From PKWO01 sp036384915 (lineage in GTDB: Bacteria > Pseudomonadota > Gammaproteobacteria > Burkholderiales > Burkholderiaceae_D): DNA of 64,000 nt. The translations under genes and the position numbers were made by a program. Location of the stretch: assembly GCA_036384915.1 (NCBI GenBank), contig DASVLJ010000078.1:248001-312000 (forward strand), in the 5' to 3' direction. The notes under the pieces were generated by a model that worked only from the letters and a program-made list of their open reading frames with translations, had not been told where the DNA came from and ran no database searches. Every line of letters begins with the position of its first letter. The first letter of the stretch is position 1. Of this stretch, positions 45,740-54,389 are shown in pieces.

Positions 45740-45839
45740 TTTCACAAGCCGAAAATAGCATTTCATATCGTGAAATTCGCGCATTGCATGGCATCATCGA
45801 AAAATTTCATACGCAGGAAAATCATTTCGTATCGCGAAA
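45740..45839. promoter_or_regulatory. Array of four TTTC-N7/8-GAAA sites upstream of aceA
   Basis: TTTCACAAGCCGAAA (45740), TTTCATATCGTGAAA (45761), TTTCATACGCAGGAAA (45805) and TTTCGTATCGCGAAA (45825). The second and fourth are near-perfect palindromes. Starts are 21, 44 and 20 bp apart, close to whole helical turns. This looks like a multi-site operator, perhaps for an IclR-family regulator. Confidence 0.6.
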
Positions 45840-45884
45840 ATTAAATAATAAGTATTTGAAAATAAAGGAATAAAAAATCGTTAT

Positions 45885-45902
45885 ATGTCTTATATAAGAC
45901 AT
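45885..45902. promoter_or_regulatory. Perfect 18-bp palindrome upstream of aceA
   Basis: ATGTCTTATATAAGACAT is a perfect palindrome 82 nt before the aceA ATG. It resembles GntR-family operators I associate with central carbon genes in betaproteobacteria; that assignment is tentative. Confidence 0.55.
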
Positions 45903-45984
45903 TGTTGCTGTGCGAAATGAAGCCTATCATTTAGCCATAGGGTTTCGGTTTTCAAGCAATCTCATTTCACATAGGAGAACGACG

Positions 45985-47280
<1,296 letters not shown>

Positions 47281-47346
47281 TTTGGTAAGCCAGATCGAAT
47301 AAGAGGAAAGGGAGGGCCGAGAATCGGCCACCCGCGGAGGAGACCG

Positions 47347-47380
47347 CCGCGCCCCGGCAAAACCGGGGCGCGGTTTTTTT
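47347..47380 (+). terminator. Rho-independent terminator of aceA
   Basis: 11-bp stem CCGCGCCCCGG (47347-47357) with CCGGGGCGCGG (47363-47373), loop CAAAA, seven T. Confidence 0.93.
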
Positions 47381-47566
47381 GTCCGTTCGCTTCCGCAGGT
47401 TGGGCGGAGCACCGCCCGGATGCCTCCCGGGATATCGAACTTGATGGAAGCGAGGCAGGGATCTGTCACCCCGCGCAGTTCATGTTGAACCGCTGCGGCA
47501 TCGCCGTTTCCTTAATGCCTCCATTTGCTTGTTAAAATAGCGGAAAGTTCCTCCACGGATTACCTT

Positions 47567-48484
47567 ATGTTCAGTTACCGCCACGCCTTCCACGCGGGCA
47601 ATCACGCCGACGTCTTGAAGCACGTGATCCTGATTCAGCTTTTGACTTACATGAATCAGAAAGACGCGCCCTACATGGTCGTCGATACCCATGCCGGCGC
47701 CGGCCTTTATAATCTCGACGAAGCCTATGCGGCCAAGAACGCCGAGTATGAGAGCGGCATCACGCGCCTTTGGGAGCGCAAGGATATGCCCGCTGCGGTG
47801 GCCGAGTATGTGCATCTGGTCAAGCGCATGAACCCGAACGGCAAGCTGCGCCATTATCCCGGCTCCCCCTTCATTGCCGAACAGGTGATGCGCGAGGCCG
47901 ACCGCTTGCGTCTGTTCGAACTGCACCCCACCGAAGGCAAGGTGCTGGCGGAGAATTTTCGCAAGCTCGAAGCGCATAAGGCGGCGCAGGGGCAACGCCC
48001 CACGGTGCGCGGCAAGCGTGTGCTGGTCGAGCCTGGCGACGGCTTTGCCGCGCTCAAGGCCGTATTGCCGCCGCCGTCGCGCCGCGCCCTCGTGCTGATC
48101 GACCCGCCTTATGAAGACAAGCGCGATTACCGCCTTGTCAAGGATGCCTTGAGTGACGCTCTGAAGCGTTTCGCCACCGGCACCTATGCCGTGTGGTACC
48201 CGGTCTTGCAGCGCATGGAATCGCGGCAATTCCCCGATCAATTGAAACGCTTGCCGGCCAATGGCTGGCTGCATGCGACGTTGTCAATCGGTGCGCCGAC
48301 GCCCGATGGCTTCGGCTTGCGCGGCTCGGGCTTGTTCATTCTGAATCCGCCCTGGACGCTGGAGGCGGCCCTGCGCGAAATCCTCCCGTGGCTGACCGAG
48401 GCGCTCGGCGTCGATAGCGGTGCCCGCTTTGAGCTGGAAACCGGGCAGACCGTTACGGGCAATGCCGGGCCCAGGCGTAACTGA
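47567..48484 (+). CDS. rlmJ: 23S rRNA (adenine2030-N6)-methyltransferase RlmJ
   Basis: 305-aa class I SAM-dependent methyltransferase acting on 23S rRNA A2030. The N-terminus MFSYRHAFHAGNHADVLKH is diagnostic for RlmJ, followed by VVDTHAGAGLYNL (SAM site), YPGSPFIA and LVLIDPPYEDKRDY (catalytic DPPY). It is about 25 residues longer than the E. coli enzyme, mainly at the C-terminus. I start at 47567; the 14-residue extension upstream is not conserved. A small hairpin GGGCGG/CCGCCC (47402-47417) lies in the gap after aceA. Confidence 0.94.
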   Translation: MFSYRHAFHAGNHADVLKHVILIQLLTYMNQKDAPYMVVDTHAGAGLYNLDEAYAAKNAEYESGITRLWERKDMPAAVAEYVHLVKRMNPNGKLRHYPGSPFIAEQVMREADRLRLFELHPTEGKVLAENFRKLEAHKAAQGQRPTVRGKRVLVEPGDGFAALKAVLPPPSRRALVLIDPPYEDKRDYRLVKDALSDALKRFATGTYAVWYPVLQRMESRQFPDQLKRLPANGWLHATLSIGAPTPDGFGLRGSGLFILNPPWTLEAALREILPWLTEALGVDSGARFELETGQTVTGNAGPRRN

Positions 48485-48524
48485 TTGGCCTTGACATCCG
48501 CTGCAGTACGCGCAAGATGACAGT

Positions 48525-49790
48525 ATGCAAACCGAATCTGGAATCGAAATAGCGCACGTCGAGGATTTTTTCCTCGCGCGCCAGCCTATTCTCGACCGCA
48601 GGCAATCGCTGGTCGCATACGAATTGCTGTTTCGCCGTGCCAGCTTCGGCGAGGCCGACGTGCTGAACGATCTTTCCGCCACGGCCTCGGTCATTGCCCA
48701 CGCCTCCGAGCTCGGCATAGAGCAGGTGATAGGCAGTTCGCTTGGTTTTTTCAACGTCGATGCCGCGGTGCTGATGAGCGACATCGTCACCTTCCTGCCG
48801 CCGCAAAACGTGGTGCTCGAAATTCTCGAAACGGTCGAGGTGACGCCGGAAATTGTGGCGCGCGTCGCCGAGTTGCACAAAACCGGCTACAAATTTGCGC
48901 TCGATGACGTGGTAAGCGATTCGCAAGGTTTGCGCTTGCTGCTGCCGTATCTGTCCATCGTCAAGGTCGATATTGCGCAAGCCGGCCTGGAAAATCTCTC
49001 CCCCTTATGCGCGCAGCTAAAGGGCACGCCCGCCAGGCTGCTGGCCGAGAAGGTGGAAACGCAAGGCGAATTCGCGCATTGCCTGGCACTGGGCTTCGAC
49101 CTGTTCCAGGGCTATTATTTCGCGCGTCCCGTGATCATCGCAGGCAAAAGTCTGACGCCCGCGCAATTGACGATGGTGCATCTCCTGGGCCTGCTCGATG
49201 CCGATGCCGATACGGCCGAACTTGAGCGCAGCATCAAGCGCGACGCTGCCATCGGCATCTCCTTGCTGCGCATGGTCAATACCCCGGCCGTGGGTGCGCC
49301 GCGCCGTATCGACAGCCTGGGCCAGGCCTTGCTGGTACTGGGCCGGGCGCAATTGCGGCGCTGGCTGCAGATCATGTTTTATGTCGAACAGCGCCAGGGT
49401 GGGCAGCATGTCTCGCCTTTGCTCGCCATGGCGACGACGCGCGGCAGGCTGATGGAACTGATGGCGCAAAATTACGCATCGCGCGACCGCGCCATGGCCG
49501 AGCGGGCCTTTGCCGTCGGCATCATGTCGCTGATGGATACCTTGTTCGGCATACCGATGGCGAATATACTGGAGCAGATGCCCGTGGCCGACGAGGTAAG
49601 CGTGGCGTTGCTGCTGCGCGAAGGCATGCTCGGCGACATGCTGCACCTGGTCGAATATCTCGAACGCATGCACGATTCCGGCGAGCAGGCGATTGAAGCC
49701 TTCTCCCGCCTGCAACTGACAAATGAAGATCTGGTTGATATCCAGCTTGACGCTTATGCGTGGAGCGATGCGGTAGCCAATAGCAATTGA
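48525..49790 (+). CDS. EAL-HDOD signalling protein, degenerate EAL domain
   Basis: 421-aa cytoplasmic protein. N-terminal EAL-like domain (about 10-205): FFLARQPILDRRQSLVAYELLFR, EILETVEV, FALDDVVSD, VKVDIAQ, AEKVETQGEF, GYYFARP. Some EAL residues are kept (glutamate, DD, lysine), but the EAL triad is ELL and the DDFGTG loop reads DDVVSD. It is therefore probably a weak or inactive c-di-GMP phosphodiesterase. The C-terminal HDOD domain (about 205-400) contains LGLLDADADTAELERSIKRD and LLRMVNTPAVG. The combination is a known bacterial class linked to motility and biofilm control. Starts 40 nt after rlmJ. Confidence 0.88.
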   Translation: MQTESGIEIAHVEDFFLARQPILDRRQSLVAYELLFRRASFGEADVLNDLSATASVIAHASELGIEQVIGSSLGFFNVDAAVLMSDIVTFLPPQNVVLEILETVEVTPEIVARVAELHKTGYKFALDDVVSDSQGLRLLLPYLSIVKVDIAQAGLENLSPLCAQLKGTPARLLAEKVETQGEFAHCLALGFDLFQGYYFARPVIIAGKSLTPAQLTMVHLLGLLDADADTAELERSIKRDAAIGISLLRMVNTPAVGAPRRIDSLGQALLVLGRAQLRRWLQIMFYVEQRQGGQHVSPLLAMATTRGRLMELMAQNYASRDRAMAERAFAVGIMSLMDTLFGIPMANILEQMPVADEVSVALLLREGMLGDMLHLVEYLERMHDSGEQAIEAFSRLQLTNEDLVDIQLDAYAWSDAVANSN

Positions 49791-49794
49791 AAAA

Positions 49795-49915
49795 TGGGCA
49801 CCTCTGAAATCGTGGCGAGCAGGCCAAGGTCGGTTCGAGAAGCGCAACCGTACGACTGTACGCTGAGCATCGCAGGCCCGAGATTGGTCTGCGCGGTGGA
49901 TTTTTGAGGTACCCA
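49795..49915. repeat. 121-bp imperfect palindrome filling the gap before greB
   Basis: TGGGCACCTCTGAAATC (49795-49811) and GATTTTTGAGGTACCCA (49899-49915) are inverted copies with 14 of 17 positions matching. The inner halves also match in inverted orientation (GCAG-CC...CGTAC). The element spans nearly the whole 124-nt gap, looks like a MITE or large REP unit, and its right end supplies the GAGGT ribosome binding site of greB. Confidence 0.65.
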
Positions 49916-50472
49916 TGAATAAAGCGTTTGTTAAAGAAACTAACGACGACGATGAGGATATGGAAGGCGCCTTGCCTGCCATCCCTCCCGGCTCGAAGAA
50001 TTACATCACGCCGCAAGGCCATCAGCGCATCAAGGACGAGTTGCTGCGCCTGATCGATGTCGACCGGCCCGAGGTGGTGCGCATCGTGCATTGGGCCGCC
50101 TCGAACGGCGACCGTTCCGAGAACGGCGACTACATCTACGGCAAGCGCCGCCTGCGCGAAATCGACAAGCGCATCCGCTTCCTGACCAAGCGTCTCGACC
50201 TGGCCGAAGTTGTCGATCCGAGCGTGCACCATGGCAGCGATCAAGTGTTCTTCGGCGCCACCGTCACCTACGAAAACCAGGACGGCGTGCAAACCACGAT
50301 CACCATCCTCGGCATTGACGAATCCGACCCGCTGAACGGCAAGATCAGCTGGATCGCGCCCGTGGCGCGTGCCATGACCAAATCGCGCGAGGGCGATACC
50401 GTCACGCTGCAAACGCCTTCGGGGCTGGAAGAGCTGGAGATACTTGAGGTCAGCTATCCGGCGCCTCATTGA
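49915..50472 (+). CDS. greB: Transcription elongation factor GreB
   Basis: 185-aa cytoplasmic factor that enters the RNA polymerase secondary channel and rescues backtracked complexes. It begins MNKAFVKE, typical of GreB, has a short acidic insert, then YITPQGHQRIKDELLRL and the coiled-coil tip with NGDRSENGDY (the D/E pair coordinating Mg2+), and the C-terminal FKBP-like domain ending with ISWIAPVARAMTKSREGD. The GAGGT ribosome binding site lies inside the palindrome at 49795-49915. Confidence 0.95.
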   Translation: MNKAFVKETNDDDEDMEGALPAIPPGSKNYITPQGHQRIKDELLRLIDVDRPEVVRIVHWAASNGDRSENGDYIYGKRRLREIDKRIRFLTKRLDLAEVVDPSVHHGSDQVFFGATVTYENQDGVQTTITILGIDESDPLNGKISWIAPVARAMTKSREGDTVTLQTPSGLEELEILEVSYPAPH

Positions 50473-50482
50473 TACGCATCGT

Positions 50483-51301
50483 TCAGGCGCCGGCGTTCTG
50501 CCTGCGGTATTCCGAAGGGGTTTTGCCGACCAGTGAATGGAAGTCGCGTGAAAAGTGGGCCTGGTCGAAGTAGCCCAAGCGCTGCGCCAGACCGGCCAAG
50601 TCGATGTTGGCACCGCTGGCCAACAGGTCGGCCGCTTCCTGCAGGCGGTAGCGCATGATGACCCACTTCGGGCTGACTCCGACGTAGTCGGCCAGCAAGA
50701 GCTGCAGCGAACGCAAGCCCATGCCGCATTGTGCGGCCCATTCCTCGGCGCGCGTGATGTCGTGGTGTTCCTGGATATGCTTGAGCAAGGCGGCGATTTT
50801 TTCCACCTTGGAATCGGGCGGCGGCAAGTGCGGGCGCAACAGCGTTTCGGCGGCGGCAACCATGCCGGCGTCGTCTGCCGCATCGAGCACCTGCCGCTCC
50901 GCACAGGCGTTGTCCCAGCCGAAAGTTTCGGAAACGGTCAGCGTCTTGTCCGTGATCGTTTGCAGCGAGCGGCCCAGCATGGAGCGGAATGCGCCGGCCT
51001 TGAAACGGACGCCGAGCACCCGTCCGGATTCCTGCAGGGTGTATTCGAAAGCGCCGCTGACGACGCCGAAAATGGCGGTTTTGCATTGGTCGAACACCAG
51101 TTGCACGCTGGGGTAGGGCAGGGTACGCTGCACGAAGGGCGGCTTGCCCTGCAGGTCCCACTGCACGACCCAGTAGTGCTCGATCACGCTATCGAACGGC
51201 GCGGCAGGCTGGTAACGTTCCAAGCGGAACATCTTCCCGGCCAATGCGGGCGCCACCACACCCTTGGCCTTGGTCGTAACCGGTTGCAATGTGTCGTTCA
51301 T
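50483..51301 (-). CDS. AraC-family transcriptional regulator
   Basis: 272-aa regulator. I start at the ATG at 51301; the frame remains open far upstream but only across the antisense of the GST gene. The N-terminal domain (about 20-140) contains PFDSVIEHYWVVQWDLQGK and resembles DUF6597-type sensor domains. The C-terminal AraC HTH domain has HDITRAEEWAAQCGMGLRSLQLLLADYVGVSPKW and LAQRLGYFDQAHFSRDFHSLVGKTPSEYR. It is divergent from the GST gene with a 45-nt gap, so it probably controls that gene. Effector unknown. Confidence 0.9.
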   Translation of the reverse strand: MNDTLQPVTTKAKGVVAPALAGKMFRLERYQPAAPFDSVIEHYWVVQWDLQGKPPFVQRTLPYPSVQLVFDQCKTAIFGVVSGAFEYTLQESGRVLGVRFKAGAFRSMLGRSLQTITDKTLTVSETFGWDNACAERQVLDAADDAGMVAAAETLLRPHLPPPDSKVEKIAALLKHIQEHHDITRAEEWAAQCGMGLRSLQLLLADYVGVSPKWVIMRYRLQEAADLLASGANIDLAGLAQRLGYFDQAHFSRDFHSLVGKTPSEYRRQNAGA

Positions 51302-51346
51302 CGGGATTCGCGTTTTTACAAGACTTGCGATTGAGGAGGTGCCACA

Positions 51347-52024
51347 ATGCCTGCACCGTCTACGATTGAGGATATCACGATGAACAATGTGAGCAACACG
51401 GATCGCCGCGTCGTTTTCTTTCATTGCCCCAATAGCCGCGCCGGCGGTGTGCGCATTCTGCTCGAAGAGCTCGGCGCCGACTATGAGATGCGGGTCTTGA
51501 GCCTGAAGGCCGGGCAGCAGCGCGCGCCGGACTATCTGGCCGTCAACCCCATGGGCAAGGTGCCCGCCATCGTGCACGGAGATGCACTCGTCACCGAGCA
51601 GGCTGCCGTCTATATGTACATGGCCGATCTCTACCCCGAAACCGGTCTGGCGCCGGGCTTGCAGGATCCCCTGCGCGGCCCCTATCTGCGCTGGATGGTG
51701 TTCTATGGCTCCTGCGTCGAGCCGGCCATTGTGGACCGCGCCTTCAAGCGCGAGCCGGTACAGCAATCGACTTGCCCGTATGGCGACTTCGATACCATGT
51801 ACCAGACAGTGGTCGATCAACTGGGCAAAGGGCCTTACATGCTCGGCGAGCGCTTTACCGCAGTCGATCTCCTCTGGGGGACCTCCTTGAACTGGTTGAT
51901 CAAGTTCAAGCTGATGCCGGAATCGCCGGTGTTGACAGCCTACGTGGAGCGCGTGATGAGCCGGCCCGCGGTGCAAAGGGCGGTGGCGGCGGATGCGGAG
52001 TTGGTGAAGGCGACGGAAGCGTAA
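51347..52024 (+). CDS. Glutathione S-transferase family protein
   Basis: 225-aa cytosolic GST. N-terminal thioredoxin-like domain: RRVVFFHCPNSRAGGVRILLEEL, with Ser as the likely glutathione-activating residue, NPMGKVPAIVHGD and the glutathione-binding EQAAVYMYMADLYP. Helical C-terminal domain contains GERFTAVDLLWGTSL. ATG at 51347 has GGAGG at correct spacing; a second ATG at 51380 is also possible. It is divergent from the AraC regulator and convergent with leuA, from which a 17-bp stem hairpin separates it. Confidence 0.92.
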   Translation: MPAPSTIEDITMNNVSNTDRRVVFFHCPNSRAGGVRILLEELGADYEMRVLSLKAGQQRAPDYLAVNPMGKVPAIVHGDALVTEQAAVYMYMADLYPETGLAPGLQDPLRGPYLRWMVFYGSCVEPAIVDRAFKREPVQQSTCPYGDFDTMYQTVVDQLGKGPYMLGERFTAVDLLWGTSLNWLIKFKLMPESPVLTAYVERVMSRPAVQRAVAADAELVKATEA

Positions 52025-52036
52025 AAAGGAATGCAG

Positions 52037-52075
52037 GGCGGAAACGCGTGGCGGCGCACGCCACGCGTTTCCGCC
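52037..52075. terminator. Bidirectional terminator between GST and leuA
   Basis: 17-bp perfect inverted repeat 52037-52053 / 52059-52075 with 5-nt loop (GCGCA) between two convergent genes. No long T-run on either side. Confidence 0.7.
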
Positions 52076-52086
52076 CCAATGAAAAG

Positions 52087-53784
52087 CTACGCCGCGGCCT
52101 TGTTCTCCGCGTCCACCAGCGTCCGTTCTCCTGCCGCAATCTGCCGGTTCAAGCCACTGACGATGGCGCGGAACGACGCCGTCACGATATTGGCGTCGAT
52201 GCCAACCCCAAAACGCGTCGTACCGTTGTTCAACCTCAGCTCGATATAGCTCGCCGCTTGCGCACTGGCGCCGCTGCCTATCGCATGCTCGTGGTAATCC
52301 ATCACGCGGATGTCATGGCCGAGCGCATGCGTGAAGGCATCGATCGGCCCATTGCCTTCGCCGTGCCGCGTGACCGGCATGCCGTATTCGAGCATGTCGA
52401 CTTCCACCTTGGTCGTCTCGCCTCGCCCGCCGCCTTGCATGCGGTGCGCGATGTAGAGATAGGGCGCGTATTGCTCGAGATATTCCTTGCTGAACAGCGC
52501 ATACAAATCCGCCGCGCTTGATTCCTTGCCCGTGGCATCGGTGACTTGCTGCACCGCACGCGAGAATTCGATCTGCAGGCGGCGCGGCATTTCCAGACCA
52601 TGTTCCTGTTCGAGCAGATAGGCGATGCCGCCCTTGCCGGATTGGCTGTTGACGCGGATCACGGCATCGTAGTTGCGGCCCACGTCGGCCGGGTCGATCG
52701 GCAGGTAGGGCACTTCCCATTTCGCATCGGCGCGCTGTTGGGCAAAGCCTTTCTTGATCGCATCCTGGTGCGAACCCGAGAAGGCGGTGAACACCAGATC
52801 GCCGACATAGGGATGGCGCGGGTGCACCGGCAACTGGTTGCATTCTTCCACGCATTGGCGTACCGCATCGATGTCGGAAAAATCGAGCCCGGGCGGCACG
52901 CCTTGCGAATAGAGGTTCATCGCGAGCGTGACGAGATCGACGTTGCCGGTGCGTTCGCCATTGCCGAACAAACAGCCTTCGACGCGGTCGGCGCCGGCCA
53001 TCACAGCCAATTCGGCCGAGGCAACGGCCGTACCGCGGTCGTTATGCGGATGGACCGAGAGCACGATGGCATCGCGCCGCGCGAGATGGCGGTGCATCCA
53101 CTCGATCTGGTCGGCATAGACGTTGGGCGTGCTGCATTCCACGGTGGAAGGCAGGTTGACGATCATCTTGCGCTCGGGCGTCGGTTGCCATATGGCCGAT
53201 ACGGCATCGCACACGCGCTTGGAAAAATCGAGCTCGGCCATGCTGAACGTCTCGGGCGAATACTGGAACGTCCATTCCGTTTCTGGCCGCTCGGCCGTCA
53301 ATTGCTTGATCAGGCGCGTGCCGTTTTCGGCGATGGCCTGGACTTCCTCGCGCGACATGCCGAACACGATCTTGCGGAAAGCCGGTGCGATGGGATTGTA
53401 CAGATGCACAATGGCGCGCTTGGCACCGGCGAGCGAAGCGACGGTGCGGCGGATCAGGTCTTCGCGCGATTGCGTAAGCACTTCGATGGTCACGTCGTCG
53501 GGAATGCGGTCTTCCTCGATCAGCTTGCGCACGAAATCGAAATCAGTCTGCGAAGCGGAAGGGAAGGCGGCTTCGATCTGCTTCAAGCCGATTTTTACCA
53601 GCATCTCGAAAAACTGGAGCTTGCGCTCCGGGTTCATCGGCTCAATCAAGGCCTGGTTGCCGTCGCGCAGATCGGTGCTCATCCAGATCGGTGCGCGTTC
53701 GATGACACGGTCGGGCCAGGTGCGCGCACTCATGGGCACGGCGGGAAACGGTCGGTACTTCTTTGCCGGGTGTTGCAACATCAT
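52087..53784 (-). CDS. leuA: 2-isopropylmalate synthase
   Basis: 565-aa cytoplasmic enzyme; first committed step of leucine synthesis, condensing acetyl-CoA with 2-oxoisovalerate. HMGL-like TIM barrel with STDLRDGNQAL, the metal site VHPHNDRGTAVA, GADRVEGCLFGNGERTGN, and the C-terminal LeuA dimerisation/feedback domain (about 440-565). This is the long (type 2) form. ATG at 53784 is preceded by AGAGG at proper spacing. The 330-nt leader upstream encodes a leucine-rich peptide, so attenuation by charged tRNA-Leu is likely in addition to enzyme feedback. Confidence 0.96.
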   Translation of the reverse strand: MMLQHPAKKYRPFPAVPMSARTWPDRVIERAPIWMSTDLRDGNQALIEPMNPERKLQFFEMLVKIGLKQIEAAFPSASQTDFDFVRKLIEEDRIPDDVTIEVLTQSREDLIRRTVASLAGAKRAIVHLYNPIAPAFRKIVFGMSREEVQAIAENGTRLIKQLTAERPETEWTFQYSPETFSMAELDFSKRVCDAVSAIWQPTPERKMIVNLPSTVECSTPNVYADQIEWMHRHLARRDAIVLSVHPHNDRGTAVASAELAVMAGADRVEGCLFGNGERTGNVDLVTLAMNLYSQGVPPGLDFSDIDAVRQCVEECNQLPVHPRHPYVGDLVFTAFSGSHQDAIKKGFAQQRADAKWEVPYLPIDPADVGRNYDAVIRVNSQSGKGGIAYLLEQEHGLEMPRRLQIEFSRAVQQVTDATGKESSAADLYALFSKEYLEQYAPYLYIAHRMQGGGRGETTKVEVDMLEYGMPVTRHGEGNGPIDAFTHALGHDIRVMDYHEHAIGSGASAQAASYIELRLNNGTTRFGVGIDANIVTASFRAIVSGLNRQIAAGERTLVDAENKAAA

Positions 53785-53834
53785 GATTAACCTCTCGATA
53801 GTGTGTTCAGGGCTCCTTCGTGGTGTGGCGCAAA

Positions 53835-53871
53835 GGCTGCCTGACTGCCACTAACGCGAGGCCAGGCAACC
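53835..53871 (-). promoter_or_regulatory. Candidate attenuator hairpin in the leuA leader
   Basis: On the minus strand GGTTGCCTG (53871-53863) pairs with CAGGCAGCC (53843-53835), a 9-bp stem including one G-U pair, loop of 19 nt, about 50 nt before leuA. The T-run after it is weak (TTTG), so it may act on translation or with Rho rather than as a classical terminator. Confidence 0.4.
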
Positions 53872-53958
53872 GAGCGGTAGCAGTAGCAGTGCGGCCGAAC
53901 GCGTAGCTGCGACGGATTCGCGGGCAACATCGGCAGCAGTTTGCGGTTGGCGGCACAT
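53851..53958 (-). other. Second short leucine-containing open frame in the leuA leader
   Basis: 35-codon frame starting ATG TGC CGC at 53958 and ending TAG at 53853-53851. Its last 13 residues are ALLLLPLGCLASR (six Leu, codons CTG CTA CTG CTA ... CTC). There is no Shine-Dalgarno sequence. It could be a duplicate of the leader or chance. Confidence 0.3.
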
Positions 53959-54049
53959 GGTGCGGTCTAAGGTTTTCCTAAATGGCTCAAGAGAGCGGGA
54001 GGTGTTGCGGGGACTGAGGGTACGGCATGCTGCGGACGCAGCGACGGAA

Positions 54050-54118
54050 TCAGCGTAGCGCCAGTAGCAGCGGCGCGCCGGGTAGCGGTAGGGATAACAG
54101 GAGCAACGATGTCGTCAT
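54050..54118 (-). CDS. leuL: leuA leader peptide (leucine-rich, 22 aa)
   Basis: ATG at 54118, TGA at 54052-54050. The peptide begins MTTSLLLLSLPLPG and contains 10 leucines in 22 residues, using CTA four times and TTA once, codons rare in this GC-rich sequence. It lies 265 nt upstream of leuA in the same direction, directly after a sigma-70 promoter. This is the hallmark of a ribosome-mediated attenuator that senses Leu-tRNA supply. The ATG falls at about the predicted transcription start, so the mRNA may be leaderless or start slightly earlier. Confidence 0.75.
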   Translation of the reverse strand: MTTSLLLLSLPLPGAPLLLALR

Positions 54119-54125
54119 GCCAGTA

Positions 54126-54155
54126 ACTCTAACCAAGCTTGGCTGCATTTGTCAA
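54126..54155 (-). promoter_or_regulatory. Promoter of the leuA leader
   Basis: On the minus strand: TTGACA (54155-54150), 18-nt spacer, TAGAGT (54131-54126), directly before the leader peptide ATG. Confidence 0.55.
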
Positions 54156-54326
54156 CTGCATGGTTTCATGATTTCATTTATTTGAATTCGTACTTAACCC
54201 GGAAGCGCTTTATCTACCGTTGCTAATGCACTCAAGACGATCGCGGCACCAAACTGAGCCGGTCGAACACAATGGTTGACTCGCGGCTTGCCGCCCGGTA
54301 ATGGTCTTTTCAAGCCATAACTACCG

Positions 54327-54355
54327 TTGACGCGATGGATTTTCCTGAGTATCGT
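54327..54355 (+). promoter_or_regulatory. Promoter of the membrane protein gene
   Basis: TTGACG (54327-54332), 17-nt spacer, TATCGT (54350-54355); start codon at 54390 with GGGGAATTC ahead of it. Confidence 0.45.
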
Positions 54356-54389
54356 GCCTCCATAAAAACGACTACTGGGGAATTCTTCC

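Noticed and set aside
50483..51976. A 497-residue reading of the AraC regulator extending across the GST gene
   Set aside because: The added N-terminal part is antisense shadow of the GST; the ATG at 51301 gives a normal-length AraC regulator.
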